41,398 nt of DNA from Burkholderia sp. (GTDB taxonomy: Bacteria; Pseudomonadota; Gammaproteobacteria; Burkholderiales; Burkholderiaceae), in NCBI RefSeq assembly GCF_018375725.1, contig NZ_JAHACR010000008.1:1-41398 (forward strand). The letters are read 5' to 3'. The translations under genes and the position numbers were made by a program. Shown here in pieces: positions 25,814-33,973 of this stretch. Position 1 is the stretch's first letter. Each line of letters opens with the position of its first letter. The notes beneath the pieces were generated by a model. The model was given only the letters and a program-made list of their open reading frames with translations. It ran no database searches and was not told the origin of the DNA.

Positions 25814-26527
25814 TTAATGGCCGCGCGGCGCAAGGAACGCGAGCCAGCGCGTCTCCAGCTTCCGGAATGCCCAGATGAGTGCAAAGACGATCGCCGCATA
25901 CAGCAATGCCGCAAGGCCGTACGCCTGGAACGACATGTAAGTGGCCGAATTGACGTCGCGCGTGACCTTCAGGATGTCCGGCACGGTCGCCGTGAATGCG
26001 AGCGTCGTCGCGTGCAGCATCAGGATCACTTCGTTGCTGTAGCTCGGCAGCGAACGGCGCAGCGCGGACGGCAGGATGATCCGCGTATAGAGCGTGAAGC
26101 GCGACATTCCGTACGCCTGCCCAGCCTCGATCTCGCCGGCGGCCGTCGATCTGATCGCGCCGGCGAAGATCTCGGTCGCGTACGCGCACTCGTTCAGCGT
26201 GAACGCGAGCAGCGTGCAGTTCATCGCGTCGCGGAAAAACGCATCGAGCATCGCGTGATCGTGCACGACCTGCAGGCTGTAGATGCCCGTGTAGCACATC
26301 AGCAGTTGCACATAGAGCGGCGTGCCGCGGAACACGTACGTATAGAACCAGACCGGCCCCGACACCCAGCGGTTGCTCGACGCGCGCGCAATTGCGAGCG
26401 GCACCGCGAGACAGAATCCCAGTGCGATCGACGCGACGAGCAGCCACAGCGTGATCGCGAGCCCGCTCAGCCGGTAGCCGTCGGTGTACAGATAGTTCTG
26501 CCAGTACTGGCTGATGATTTCGATCAC
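25814..26527 (-). CDS. Histidine-type ABC transporter permease (HisM-like)
   Basis: A 237-residue inner-membrane permease with about five helices. The EAA loop is AGEIEAGQAYGMSRFTLYTR, and FRGTPLYVQLLMCYTGIY near the N-terminus is typical of HisM/ArtM. The start is a GTG at 26527 that overlaps the stop of the upstream permease gene (GTGA), so the two subunits are translationally coupled and made in equal amounts. It pairs with the HisQ-like protein. Confidence 0.92.
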   Translation of the reverse strand: MIEIISQYWQNYLYTDGYRLSGLAITLWLLVASIALGFCLAVPLAIARASSNRWVSGPVWFYTYVFRGTPLYVQLLMCYTGIYSLQVVHDHAMLDAFFRDAMNCTLLAFTLNECAYATEIFAGAIRSTAAGEIEAGQAYGMSRFTLYTRIILPSALRRSLPSYSNEVILMLHATTLAFTATVPDILKVTRDVNSATYMSFQAYGLAALLYAAIVFALIWAFRKLETRWLAFLAPRGH

Positions 26528-27213
26528 AGTGCAAGCCTCCGGACGCCGACCGAGTAACGCTTCTCGAGATGGTGCAGCACGACGTTGGACACGGTCGTGA
26601 TCGCGAGATAGATCGCGCCCGCCGCCAGCGTGAAGAAAAAGAAATTCAGCGTGCTCTTGCCGGCATCCTGCGACGCCTTGACGACATCCGCCAAACCGAT
26701 GATCGACACGAGCGCGGTCGCCTTCACGAGCACCTGCCAGTTGTTGCCGATGCCCGGCAGAGCGAAGCGCACCATCTGCGGGAACAGGATGCGGCGGAAC
26801 ACGCGCCAGCCGCTCATCCCGTACGCATAACCGGCTTCGAGCTGACCGCGCGGCACCGACAGGAACGCGCCCCGGAACGTCTCGGTGAAATAGGCGCCGT
26901 AGATGAAGCCGAGCGTCACGACACCGGCGACGAACGGATCGATGTCGATCTGCTCCCATCCCAGCGCATCGGTGACGTTGTTGAGCAGGATCTGTATCCC
27001 GTAGAAAAGCAGCAGCATCAGCACGAGATCGGGCACGGCGCGGATCAGCGTCGTGTAGAACTTGCCGGCCGCGGCAAGCGCACGGTTCGGCGACAGTTTC
27101 GCAGCCGCCCCGGCGAGCCCCAGCAGGAGCGAGGCGGCGAGCGACAGCACCGCGAGCTTCACGGTCTCGACCGTGCCGGCCCACAACAGCGGGCCAAATC
27201 CATGAAAGAACAT
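26524..27213 (-). CDS. Histidine-type ABC transporter permease (HisQ-like)
   Basis: A 229-residue permease, first gene of the transporter operon. Membrane segments include VETVKLAVLSLAASLLLGLA, and the family marks are FYTTLIRAVPDLVLMLLLFY and the EAA loop GQLEAGYAYGMSGWRVFRR. The ATG at 27213 has GGAG about nine bases upstream. No periplasmic binding-protein gene lies in the operon or beside it, unlike hisJQMP, so the binding protein must be encoded elsewhere. A HutC-type palindrome lies 65-80 bp before the start codon. Confidence 0.92.
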   Translation of the reverse strand: MFFHGFGPLLWAGTVETVKLAVLSLAASLLLGLAGAAAKLSPNRALAAAGKFYTTLIRAVPDLVLMLLLFYGIQILLNNVTDALGWEQIDIDPFVAGVVTLGFIYGAYFTETFRGAFLSVPRGQLEAGYAYGMSGWRVFRRILFPQMVRFALPGIGNNWQVLVKATALVSIIGLADVVKASQDAGKSTLNFFFFTLAAGAIYLAITTVSNVVLHHLEKRYSVGVRRLAL

Positions 27214-27277
27214 GTCAGCGTCTCCAGAAAGGCGCGCGGCGCCCGCTCAACCTGCGCACCCTCCGAATGGCCGCCCG

Positions 27278-27293
27278 AGTTGTACATACAACT
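27278..27293. promoter_or_regulatory. HutC-type operator before the histidine-type transporter
   Basis: AGTTGTACATACAACT: perfect 7-bp arms (AGTTGTA/TACAACT) around CA. The core TTGTA-N2-TACAA is the type of palindrome bound by HutC, the urocanate-responsive repressor. It lies between hisQ and the divergent hutC gene. Confidence 0.75.
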
Positions 27294-27315
27294 TTGCCGT
27301 TTGCGCGCCTTTGCC

Positions 27316-27353
27316 AGCAATCCGTATTTCTATCTAATTGTCGGCGGATTGCT
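27316..27353. repeat. 9-bp inverted repeat in the hisQ-hutC intergenic region
   Basis: AGCAATCCG (27316-27324) and CGGATTGCT (27345-27353) are exact complements separated by 20 AT-rich bases. The role is unknown; it could be an operator pair for a second regulator of the transporter or a leader hairpin. Confidence 0.5.
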
Positions 27354-27454
27354 TGCACGGCCAGAATGGCCTTTCATTTCAATTCACTGACCGTCATCCT
27401 GCGTTGAAATCACGTTGTCCGCATTCGCGATGACACGAAACCGGCCCCAATCAT

Positions 27455-27468
27455 CTTGTCTATACTTT
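27455..27468. promoter_or_regulatory. Imperfect second HutC-like site
   Basis: CTTGTCTATACTTT shares 8 of 12 core positions with the strong operator (TTGT..ATAC kept). It lies nearer hutC, 260 bp before its start codon. It may allow autoregulation, but the match is modest. The rest of the 514-bp gap (27214-27727) holds no further gene that I can support. Confidence 0.3.
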
Positions 27469-27727
27469 TTGGCGGATGACGAGTGTGCACGCGTCCTTCG
27501 CACGGCGTATCCGCAGGCTGCGCCCATTCGTCGCCAGCGATGCATGCGCCGCCACCTGCGCACGCCCCCGCATGGACGCGCGCCGCATAAACGGCGATCA
27601 TTCACCGGTATTCGGGCCGGCGCGTCAGGGAAACCGGTACACTCCGCACCGGCCCGCACGCCGGCATCGCGGCAGGATGCACGGCGTTTCGACAGCGGGC
27701 GGCCGCCGCCACAGACACAGCGATGCA

Positions 27728-28423
27728 ATGACCACACCGATCTATCAGGAAATCAAGGATTTCATCCTGGCGCGCATACACGCCGGCGAATGGGCGGAAG
27801 GCGATCAGGTGCCGTCGGAGAACGAACTCGCACGCGAATTCAACGTCGCGCGCATGACGGTCAATCGCGCGCTGCGCGAGTTGACGGCCGAACAGGTGCT
27901 GACGCGCACGCGCGGTTCGGGGACGTTCGTCGCGACGCCGAAGTACGAATCGACGCTTGTCTCGATCCGCAGCATCTCGGACGAAGTCGCCGCGCGCGGC
28001 CACGCGCATCGCGCGCAGGTGCTGCAGGTCGGCGCGACGGTCGCCGACGCGAAGCTCGCCGACGAGATGCAGCTCGGCCCCGGCAGCCCGATCTTCCATT
28101 CGCGCGTGCTGCACTTCGAAAACGACACGCCGGTTCAGTTCGAGGAGCGCTGGGTCAATCCGGCCGTCGCGCCCGAATACGCATTGCAGGATTTCACCGC
28201 GACGACGCCGAACCATTACCTGATGCGCGTCGCACCGCTACAGCGCGTCGAATACCGGATCGAGGCCACGATGCCCGATGCGGAGATACGCCGCCTGCTG
28301 GCGATGGACGAACGCGAGCCGTGCCTGATGCTGCACCGGCACACGTGGTCGCAAGGCGTCGTCGCGTCGATCGTCAATCTCTGGCATCCGGGCAGCCGCT
28401 ATCGTTTCACCGGGCATTTCTGA
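27728..28423 (+). CDS. hutC: HutC-type GntR regulator (histidine utilisation repressor)
   Basis: A 231-residue GntR/HutC regulator. The N-terminal winged helix has PIYQEIKDFILARIHAGEW, VPSENELAREFNVARMTVNR and GSGTFVA. The C-terminal UTRA ligand domain includes RVLHFENDTPVQFEERWVNP and ends with WHPGSRYRFTGHF, the closing sequence usual in HutC. HutC represses hut and uptake genes and lets go when urocanate binds. The ATG at 27728 was chosen because conserved sequence begins there; the Shine-Dalgarno is weak. No hutH, hutU or hutI gene lies in the window, so this copy seems to serve the divergent transporter. Confidence 0.9.
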   Translation: MTTPIYQEIKDFILARIHAGEWAEGDQVPSENELAREFNVARMTVNRALRELTAEQVLTRTRGSGTFVATPKYESTLVSIRSISDEVAARGHAHRAQVLQVGATVADAKLADEMQLGPGSPIFHSRVLHFENDTPVQFEERWVNPAVAPEYALQDFTATTPNHYLMRVAPLQRVEYRIEATMPDAEIRRLLAMDEREPCLMLHRHTWSQGVVASIVNLWHPGSRYRFTGHF

Positions 28424-28517
28424 CGTAGGCAGCGCGGCGTCAGCGCGCCGGGCACACGCACGGGCCCGGCTTCGGCCACGCCGGTCGGCCATGCGGACGA
28501 CGGCCGGCAATCAGCGG

Positions 28518-29318
28518 CTACAGCCCATGCCGGCGCAGAAACGCGGCCACCGCATCGAGCACGGCCCGCGGCTGCTCGCGATGCGGCACATGTCCGCATC
28601 CCTTCAGGATCTCGACCGCCGACGGGCCGCCTGACAACGTCGCGATGCGATCCGGATGCCGCACCGATCCGTATTCGTCCTGTTCGCCGTGGATCGCGAG
28701 CGTCGGGCAGCGCACATCCGGCAGCACATCGGCGAGACTCCAATCGCGAAATGCCGGCGCAAGCCACGTATCGACCCACGCATTCAGCACCCACTCCGCC
28801 TTGTCGCCGTGATAGCGCGCCAGCCGGTCGAGCTGCCCCGGCGCGGCGAACTGGCGCGCCGCATCGCGGATGCCCGCGATCGTGCGATCCTCGAAGAATG
28901 TCTGCGCCGCCACGGTCACGAGCGCGCGACAGTGCGCCGGGAATCGGGCAGCGCAGCCGACCGCCATGCCGCCGCCGACACTGTGGCCGAACGCAATGAA
29001 CGCGTCGATGCCGAGCTGTTCGCGCAACGCACGGAACGCGTGATCCGCCTCGTCGGACACGAACGTGCCGTCCAGCTGAGCCGGATGGCGGTCGGACCTG
29101 CCGAAACCGAGCCGGTCGTAGGCGATCACGTCGCGCTGCGTCGCCCGCGCAAGCTGCGCGGGGAAGTCGCGCCAGAGTTCAACGCAGCCGAGCGAATCGT
29201 GCAGCAGCACGACCGGGCTCGCGGCGGAACCGGCCGCCGCCCGGCAACGCCAGCGTTTCGCAAAAAGACGCCCTTGCGGCGTCTCGACCCATGTCTCCTC
29301 GGGAATCGTCTCTGTCAT
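28518..29318 (-). CDS. Alpha/beta hydrolase
   Basis: A 266-residue alpha/beta-hydrolase fold protein. The oxyanion region is VVLLHDSLGCVELW, the nucleophile elbow is GHSVGGG (Ser), and the catalytic Asp and His lie in HGEQDEYG and GCGHVPHRE. YDRLGFGRSDRH is also typical. There is no signal peptide, so it acts in the cytoplasm on an unknown ester or related bond. The start at 29318 leads into conserved sequence, but its ribosome site is poor. The upstream 440 bp hold a LysR-type relic on the same strand, which may once have been its regulator. Confidence 0.85.
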   Translation of the reverse strand: MTETIPEETWVETPQGRLFAKRWRCRAAAGSAASPVVLLHDSLGCVELWRDFPAQLARATQRDVIAYDRLGFGRSDRHPAQLDGTFVSDEADHAFRALREQLGIDAFIAFGHSVGGGMAVGCAARFPAHCRALVTVAAQTFFEDRTIAGIRDAARQFAAPGQLDRLARYHGDKAEWVLNAWVDTWLAPAFRDWSLADVLPDVRCPTLAIHGEQDEYGSVRHPDRIATLSGGPSAVEILKGCGHVPHREQPRAVLDAVAAFLRRHGL

Positions 29319-29424
29319 GTCGGTTCGTCGTTCGCGAAAAAGCGGCCGGCGGATCGCTGGGCGCGCCGTATTCAGGCCATGTTGGCCGGGTGATGTGCGC
29401 CGCGTCAAGCCGGCGCTTCGCCGC

Positions 29425-29653
29425 TCATGTCTGCCGGGCCGGCAGGTACGGCACGGCATGTTCGCCTCGGTGTCGAGCCGGTAGATCAGTGTCTGCATCG
29501 CGCGGACGTCTTTCGACTCGTCGGGCACCCGCATGCTCATGATGATCGGCGATACGAGGTTCGGATCGTCGAGCGGCTTGTAGCTGATGTTGTCGCGTTT
29601 CAGGCCGTACACGCTGTGCGGCACGAGCGACACGCCCTCGCCCGCCGCACGCG
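29425..29653 (-). pseudogene. C-terminal relic of a LysR-type regulator
   Basis: The minus strand encodes about 64 residues like the last part of a LysR effector domain: AAGEGVSLVPHSVYGL, NISYKPLDDPNLVSPI, then VRAMQTLIYRLDTEANM. Beyond EANM the likely proper ending (VPYLPARQT and a stop) continues in another frame, so a frameshift is probable near 29455. The DNA-binding half and the first part of the effector domain are missing. It lies between the hydrolase and the DUF3717 gene. Confidence 0.65.
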
Positions 29654-29761
29654 AGGGCGCGATGCTGTGGTGCTGCCACGCCGTGCTGCCGGGCAGGCGT
29701 CGCGCGGTGCGCACGCGGCGTGACGCCGCCGCCATCCGTGCTGCCGGCCAGACGACGTGCG

Positions 29762-30007
29762 TTACACCTCGGCCGCGAACAGCGCGTCACGCTGATCGTC
29801 GTTCAGCGTCCCGACCGGCACGCTCGCCCAGCGGAAGCAAATCATCGCGCCATAGACTTCGGCGAGACAGTTGCTCGCCGGATCGAGCCGGTAGCCGTCC
29901 GCGCCGTCCGGCGCCGGCGGGTACACTTCGCGCCACGCATTGATCGCGGCTTCGATTCGCGCGATGGAAACAGCGTCGGCCGTCCGCTCGGCAGGTGATG
30001 CGCTCAT
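29762..30007 (-). CDS. DUF3717 domain protein
   Basis: An 81-residue small protein matching DUF3717, a family largely of Burkholderia and relatives. The pattern IARIEAAINAWREVYPPAPDG, then ASNCLAEVYGAMICFR and LNDDQRDAL, is characteristic. Nothing in the sequence shows a function: no signal peptide, metal-binding motif or HTH. The ATG at 30007 has AGAGGA upstream, well placed. It is probably monocistronic, downstream of the permease's terminator on the same strand. Confidence 0.85.
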   Translation of the reverse strand: MSASPAERTADAVSIARIEAAINAWREVYPPAPDGADGYRLDPASNCLAEVYGAMICFRWASVPVGTLNDDQRDALFAAEV

Positions 30008-30198
30008 GAATTCCTCTCGGTTGCGCCCGACGAACCGTGCCGGTTCCGGCGGGCGATTGAAACGCCGGGTGTCGGCCGATCGATGCGCGATCAGCGCATT
30101 GCTGGCCGATCTGTCGAGCACAGTCGGCGCCGATCGACGGCAGCCCGGAAAGGTCGGGAAATATAACCGGCTTTGACCCCACGCAGATCAATGCGGGC

Positions 30199-30229
30199 AA
30201 AAAAAACGGGAAGCATCGCGGCTTCCCGT
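30199..30229 (-). terminator. Intrinsic terminator of the amino-acid permease gene
   Basis: Read on the minus strand, ACGGGAAGC and GCTTCCCGT form a perfect 9-bp stem with a 6-nt loop, followed by seven to eight T residues. It lies 35 bp after the permease stop codon. This is the clearest rho-independent terminator in the window. Confidence 0.92.
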
Positions 30230-30263
30230 GTCATCGCTCATGCGCGGCGCAATACCGCCGCGG

Positions 30264-31805
30264 TCAAGCCACCGTCTCCGGCGCCGCCTGCGGCTGCATG
30301 CTTCGCTGCGCTGCCCGGTTCTCGGCCACCCACGGCGCGATCTCCATGTCCTCGTAGCCCACCAGCCGGCTCCGGTGCATCAGCCGGTAACCCAGCCACA
30401 CCGCGAGGAACAGCGGAATGCCGATGTACGTCGCGACGACACCCGCCCAGTCGATCCTGTCGGCGACGAACGCCTGATAGTCCTGACCGAGCGCGATCAC
30501 GAGACACAGCGCGAACGCGAAGATCGGCCCGTACGGAAACCACGTCGACGCATACGGCAGCTGGTCGACCGCGTAGCCCTGCTTCACGTAACCCTTGCGG
30601 AAACGGTAATGGCTGACCGCGATGCCGAGCCAGGCGATGAAGCCCGTCATCCCCGACGTGTTCAGCAGCCACAGATACACCGTCTTGTCGCCATACAGCG
30701 ACGTCAGGAAACACAGCGCGCCGACCGCGGTCGTCGCATACAGCGCATTGCGCGGCACGCCGCCCGGCGACAGCTTCGCGAACAGCCGCGGCGCGCGGCC
30801 CTCGACCGCCAGGTTGTAGAGCATGCGCGTCGACGCGTACATGCCCGAGTTGCCCGCCGACAGCACGGCGGTCAGGATCACCGCATTCATCACGCCCGCC
30901 GCGAATGCGAGGCCGGCATGACGGAACACGAGCGTAAACGGACTCACGCCGATGTCGGTCACATTGCTTTTCAGCAGGTTCGGATCGGTATAGGGGATCA
31001 GCATGCCGATCACGAAGATCGCCAGCACGTAGAACAGCAGGATGCGCCAGAACACCTGACGCACCGCGCGCGGAATCGTCGTGCGCGGATTCTCCGACTC
31101 GCCCGCCGCCACGCCGATCAGTTCCGTGCCCTGGAACGAGAAGCCCGCGATCATCGCGACGCCCATCATCGCCGGCAGGCCGCCCGCGAACGGCGCGTCG
31201 CCGATCGTGAAATTGCTCCAGCCGGCGCTCGGGCCGCCCTTCAGAATCCCGAAGATCATCAGCAGGCCGACGCCGATGAACGCGATCACGGTGACGACCT
31301 TGATCAGCGCGAACCAGTATTCGGCCTCGCCGAAGCCGCGCACGGTCAGCACGTTGAGCAGGAACATCACCGCGAGGAACGCCGCGCTCCACCAGACACC
31401 CGGCACATCGGGGAACCAGTAGTGCATCACGAGCTGCGCGGCGACCAGTTCGACCGCGATCGTCACCGCCCAGTTGTACCAGTAGTTCCAGCCGAGCGCG
31501 AAGCCGAACCCCTCGTCGACATATTTCGCGCCGTAGGTCGCGAACGAGCCCGACACCGGCATGAACGCCGCCATCTCGCCCAGGCTCGTCATCAGGAAAT
31601 ACACCATCAGGCCGATCAGCACGTAGGCGAGCATCGCGCCACCGGGGCCGGCCTGCGAGATCGACGCGCCGGACGCGACGAACAGGCCGGTGCCGATCGA
31701 GCCGCCGATCGCGATCATCGTCAGATGGCGCGCCTTCAGCGCGCGTTGAAGCGTGGGTGGGTTCGCGGACGAACCAGATTGGTCGGGATTCGGAAGTGCG
31801 GACAT
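30264..31805 (-). CDS. APC-family amino-acid permease (LysP-like)
   Basis: A 513-residue, 12-helix permease of the amino-acid transporter family. The first helix has HLTMIAIGGSIGTGLFVASG, the usual substrate-site motif, and FSFQGTELIGVAAGESENP is the helix-6 region shared with LysP-type permeases. Helix 8 includes NSGMYASTRMLYNLA. It imports an amino acid with protons; lysine is the closest family guess, not proven. The start at 31805 has a poor Shine-Dalgarno but is followed by the usual polar N-terminus. It is divergent from the diguanylate cyclase. Confidence 0.9.
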   Translation of the reverse strand: MSALPNPDQSGSSANPPTLQRALKARHLTMIAIGGSIGTGLFVASGASISQAGPGGAMLAYVLIGLMVYFLMTSLGEMAAFMPVSGSFATYGAKYVDEGFGFALGWNYWYNWAVTIAVELVAAQLVMHYWFPDVPGVWWSAAFLAVMFLLNVLTVRGFGEAEYWFALIKVVTVIAFIGVGLLMIFGILKGGPSAGWSNFTIGDAPFAGGLPAMMGVAMIAGFSFQGTELIGVAAGESENPRTTIPRAVRQVFWRILLFYVLAIFVIGMLIPYTDPNLLKSNVTDIGVSPFTLVFRHAGLAFAAGVMNAVILTAVLSAGNSGMYASTRMLYNLAVEGRAPRLFAKLSPGGVPRNALYATTAVGALCFLTSLYGDKTVYLWLLNTSGMTGFIAWLGIAVSHYRFRKGYVKQGYAVDQLPYASTWFPYGPIFAFALCLVIALGQDYQAFVADRIDWAGVVATYIGIPLFLAVWLGYRLMHRSRLVGYEDMEIAPWVAENRAAQRSMQPQAAPETVA

Positions 31806-32293
31806 AAAACGAGACGAACGTTGAGCGGACCGGCGGCATGCAAAGCCGGCGTCCGTGCGGATTCGGGGTGCGATGCGCCCCGGAAAGGCATCCGGTACGG
31901 CACCGTGCCCGGTGCCTGCGGCGAAGCGCGGATTCTACCCGATTCGTCCAGGCGGGAGGGGCCGCGCGATGCCCGGCCACGACGCGCACGCTTCGCAGAA
32001 TCAACGAGTTGGATCGTGAAGCGTCCCGGTGCGGCGGCCGGGATCATGCATTGCCGGCGCGTCAATTGTCTGACGAAAATGATGCGCAGCGCCCGCCTTG
32101 ATTTAAATCAAATGTCTGACGCACCGAAGTGTAATCATTTGTAACAATGCCGGATTCATTTTAAATTGCCGCAGACATGGCCCATGTAGTCGGTTTGTAA
32201 TGATTCGCGAGATAATACGGGCCGCCCTGAAATGACTGCCGTGCGGAACGGTCGAATTCGCGCATCTTCCGCCGCTCCACCACCTGAAGGACG
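31806..32293. other. 488-bp divergent promoter region
   Basis: No gene is supported here. The left half is GC-rich leader of the permease; the right half (about 32050-32230) is AT-rich and carries the FNR-type box and its promoter, plus another possible -10 element GATAAT near 32210 in front of the diguanylate cyclase. Confidence 0.5.
32098..32137 (+). promoter_or_regulatory. FNR/Anr box with a class II promoter layout
   Basis: TTGATTTAAATCAA (32098-32111) is a perfect match to the FNR/Anr consensus TTGAT-N4-ATCAA. A -10-like TAATCA sits at 32132-32137; a start of transcription near 32146 would put the box centre at about -41.5, the standard activating position. The box centre is about 190 bp before the cyclase's ATG. 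Confidence 0.7.
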
Positions 32294-33826
32294 ATGCATT
32301 TTCCGCTGCCGCAAACGTTTCGCCGCTACATCCTGTCAACCGTCGCCCGGATCCTGTCGCCGCGCGGCGTCATCGTCGCGGGCCTCGTTCTGCTGGTATT
32401 CAGCTGGACCCTGTGCGCATCGGTGCTGATCGAGTTGCGGCGGGACGCCTATGACCACGCGATCGAAAATGCCCGGAACCTGATGCTGCTCATCGAGCGC
32501 GACATCGCCCGGAACATCGAGCTCTACGACTTGTCGCTGCAGAGCGTGGTGGACGGCGTCGGCGATCCGGAAGTCATGTCGCTGTCCCCGCATCTTCGCA
32601 ATCAGGTCCTGTTCGACCGCGCCGCGACCGGCAGCTATCTCGGCTCGATCTTCGTGATGGACGCGCGCGGCGATATCGTGATCGATTCCGGTGCGACGCC
32701 CGCACGGCAAGGCAATTTCACCGACCGCGACTATTTCACCGTGCACCGCGACCGCCTGGTCCGCGGTCTCTATATCAGCAAGCCGTACGCATCGCGCCTG
32801 CGCAACGGCGCGTTGACGATCGCGCTCAGCCGCCGGATCACGCGCCCGGACGGCTCGTTCGGCGGCATCGTCGTCGGCACCCTGAGCATCGACTATTTCC
32901 GCGCGCTGCTCGACGGCATCGCGGTCGGCAAGCACGGCACCGCCGCGATCATCGAAGAAAACGGTTCGCTCGTCTGCCGTCTGCCGTACGACCCGACCCT
33001 CGTCGGCCTCGACCTGCACAAGGCGCCCCTGTTCATCAGAGCGCAAGCGCATCGCGAAGGCGTGCTCACCGGCCTGGCCGCGATCGACGGCATCCGGCGC
33101 ATCTTTGTATACAGGCATCTCGCCAACCTGCCGCTGATCGTCGATGTCGCGCCGGCCGAAGAGGACATCTATGCGCCGTGGCGCCATCGCGCGATATGGC
33201 TGCTCGCGCTGTTGGGGCTCTTCAGCGCATTCACCATGATCGGCTCGCTGCTGCTGTCGCGCGAACTGAAACGGCGGCAGATCGCGGAATCGATGCTGTA
33301 CCGCCTCGCGCATACCGATTCGCTGACCGGGCTCGACAACCGCGGCACCTTCGACGCGGTCATCTCGAATGAAACGCAGCGCGCGGCGCGCAGCGGGCGG
33401 CCGCTGTCGGTGCTGTTCGTCGACGTCGACCACTTCAAGGCGTTCAACGACTACTACGGCCATCAGGCGGGCGACGACGTGCTGCGCCAGGTCGCGCAAG
33501 GCGTGTCGGCTTGCCTGCGCCGCCAGGGCGACCACGTCGCGCGCTACGGCGGCGAGGAGTTCGTCGTCACGCTGCCCGACACCGACGCGCGCGGCGCGGC
33601 GACCGTCGCGGAAGCGATCCGGCGCGCGGTCGCCGCGCTCGACATCGAACACGTGGAGAGCCCGTACGGTCGCGTGACCGTGAGCATCGGTACGGCGACC
33701 AGCAGCGGCGCCCGCGGAATGAGCGCCGAGACGCTCGTGAAGCTGGCCGACGAAGCGCTCTACCTGGCGAAATCCGGCGGCCGCAACCGCGTATGCGAGG
33801 CATCGCTGGCCCGCACGGAGGCGTGA
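32294..33826 (+). CDS. Membrane diguanylate cyclase with a periplasmic Cache-type sensor
   Basis: A 510-residue protein: a first membrane helix (about 25-47), a periplasmic double-Cache-like sensor (about 50-295, with GSIFVMDARGDIVIDSG and GNFTDRDYFTVHRD), a second helix (about 298-322), and a C-terminal GGDEF domain. The active motif is YGGEEF (residues 418-423) and an inhibitory RxxD site (Arg410 to Asp413) is present, so it should make cyclic di-GMP and be product-inhibited. DSLTGLDNRGTFD marks the start of the domain. AAGGACG precedes the ATG. A perfect FNR-type box lies upstream, suggesting control by oxygen. Confidence 0.93.
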   Translation: MHFPLPQTFRRYILSTVARILSPRGVIVAGLVLLVFSWTLCASVLIELRRDAYDHAIENARNLMLLIERDIARNIELYDLSLQSVVDGVGDPEVMSLSPHLRNQVLFDRAATGSYLGSIFVMDARGDIVIDSGATPARQGNFTDRDYFTVHRDRLVRGLYISKPYASRLRNGALTIALSRRITRPDGSFGGIVVGTLSIDYFRALLDGIAVGKHGTAAIIEENGSLVCRLPYDPTLVGLDLHKAPLFIRAQAHREGVLTGLAAIDGIRRIFVYRHLANLPLIVDVAPAEEDIYAPWRHRAIWLLALLGLFSAFTMIGSLLLSRELKRRQIAESMLYRLAHTDSLTGLDNRGTFDAVISNETQRAARSGRPLSVLFVDVDHFKAFNDYYGHQAGDDVLRQVAQGVSACLRRQGDHVARYGGEEFVVTLPDTDARGAATVAEAIRRAVAALDIEHVESPYGRVTVSIGTATSSGARGMSAETLVKLADEALYLAKSGGRNRVCEASLARTEA

Positions 33827-33973
33827 TCCGGGCGGCCGTGCCCGGCCCGGCAACGCCGCGTCGCCGCACCGTGGACAGCCCGTGCGCGTTCGGCTAGCGT
33901 GACGTCTGATCGAAGCCGCGATACGGCGGCGTCCGCGCCGCCGGCGCGCCCGACTCGCCAACCGTTTCCCGCC

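Noticed and set aside
27300..27320. A sigma-54 promoter in front of hisQ (minus-strand TGGCA...GC).
   Set aside because: The spacing between the GG and GC elements is off by one and the TTGC part is not matched.
30228..32144. A 638-codon open frame on the plus strand opposite the amino-acid permease.
   Set aside because: Same type of Arg/His/Gln-rich antisense shadow; the permease on the minus strand is unambiguous.
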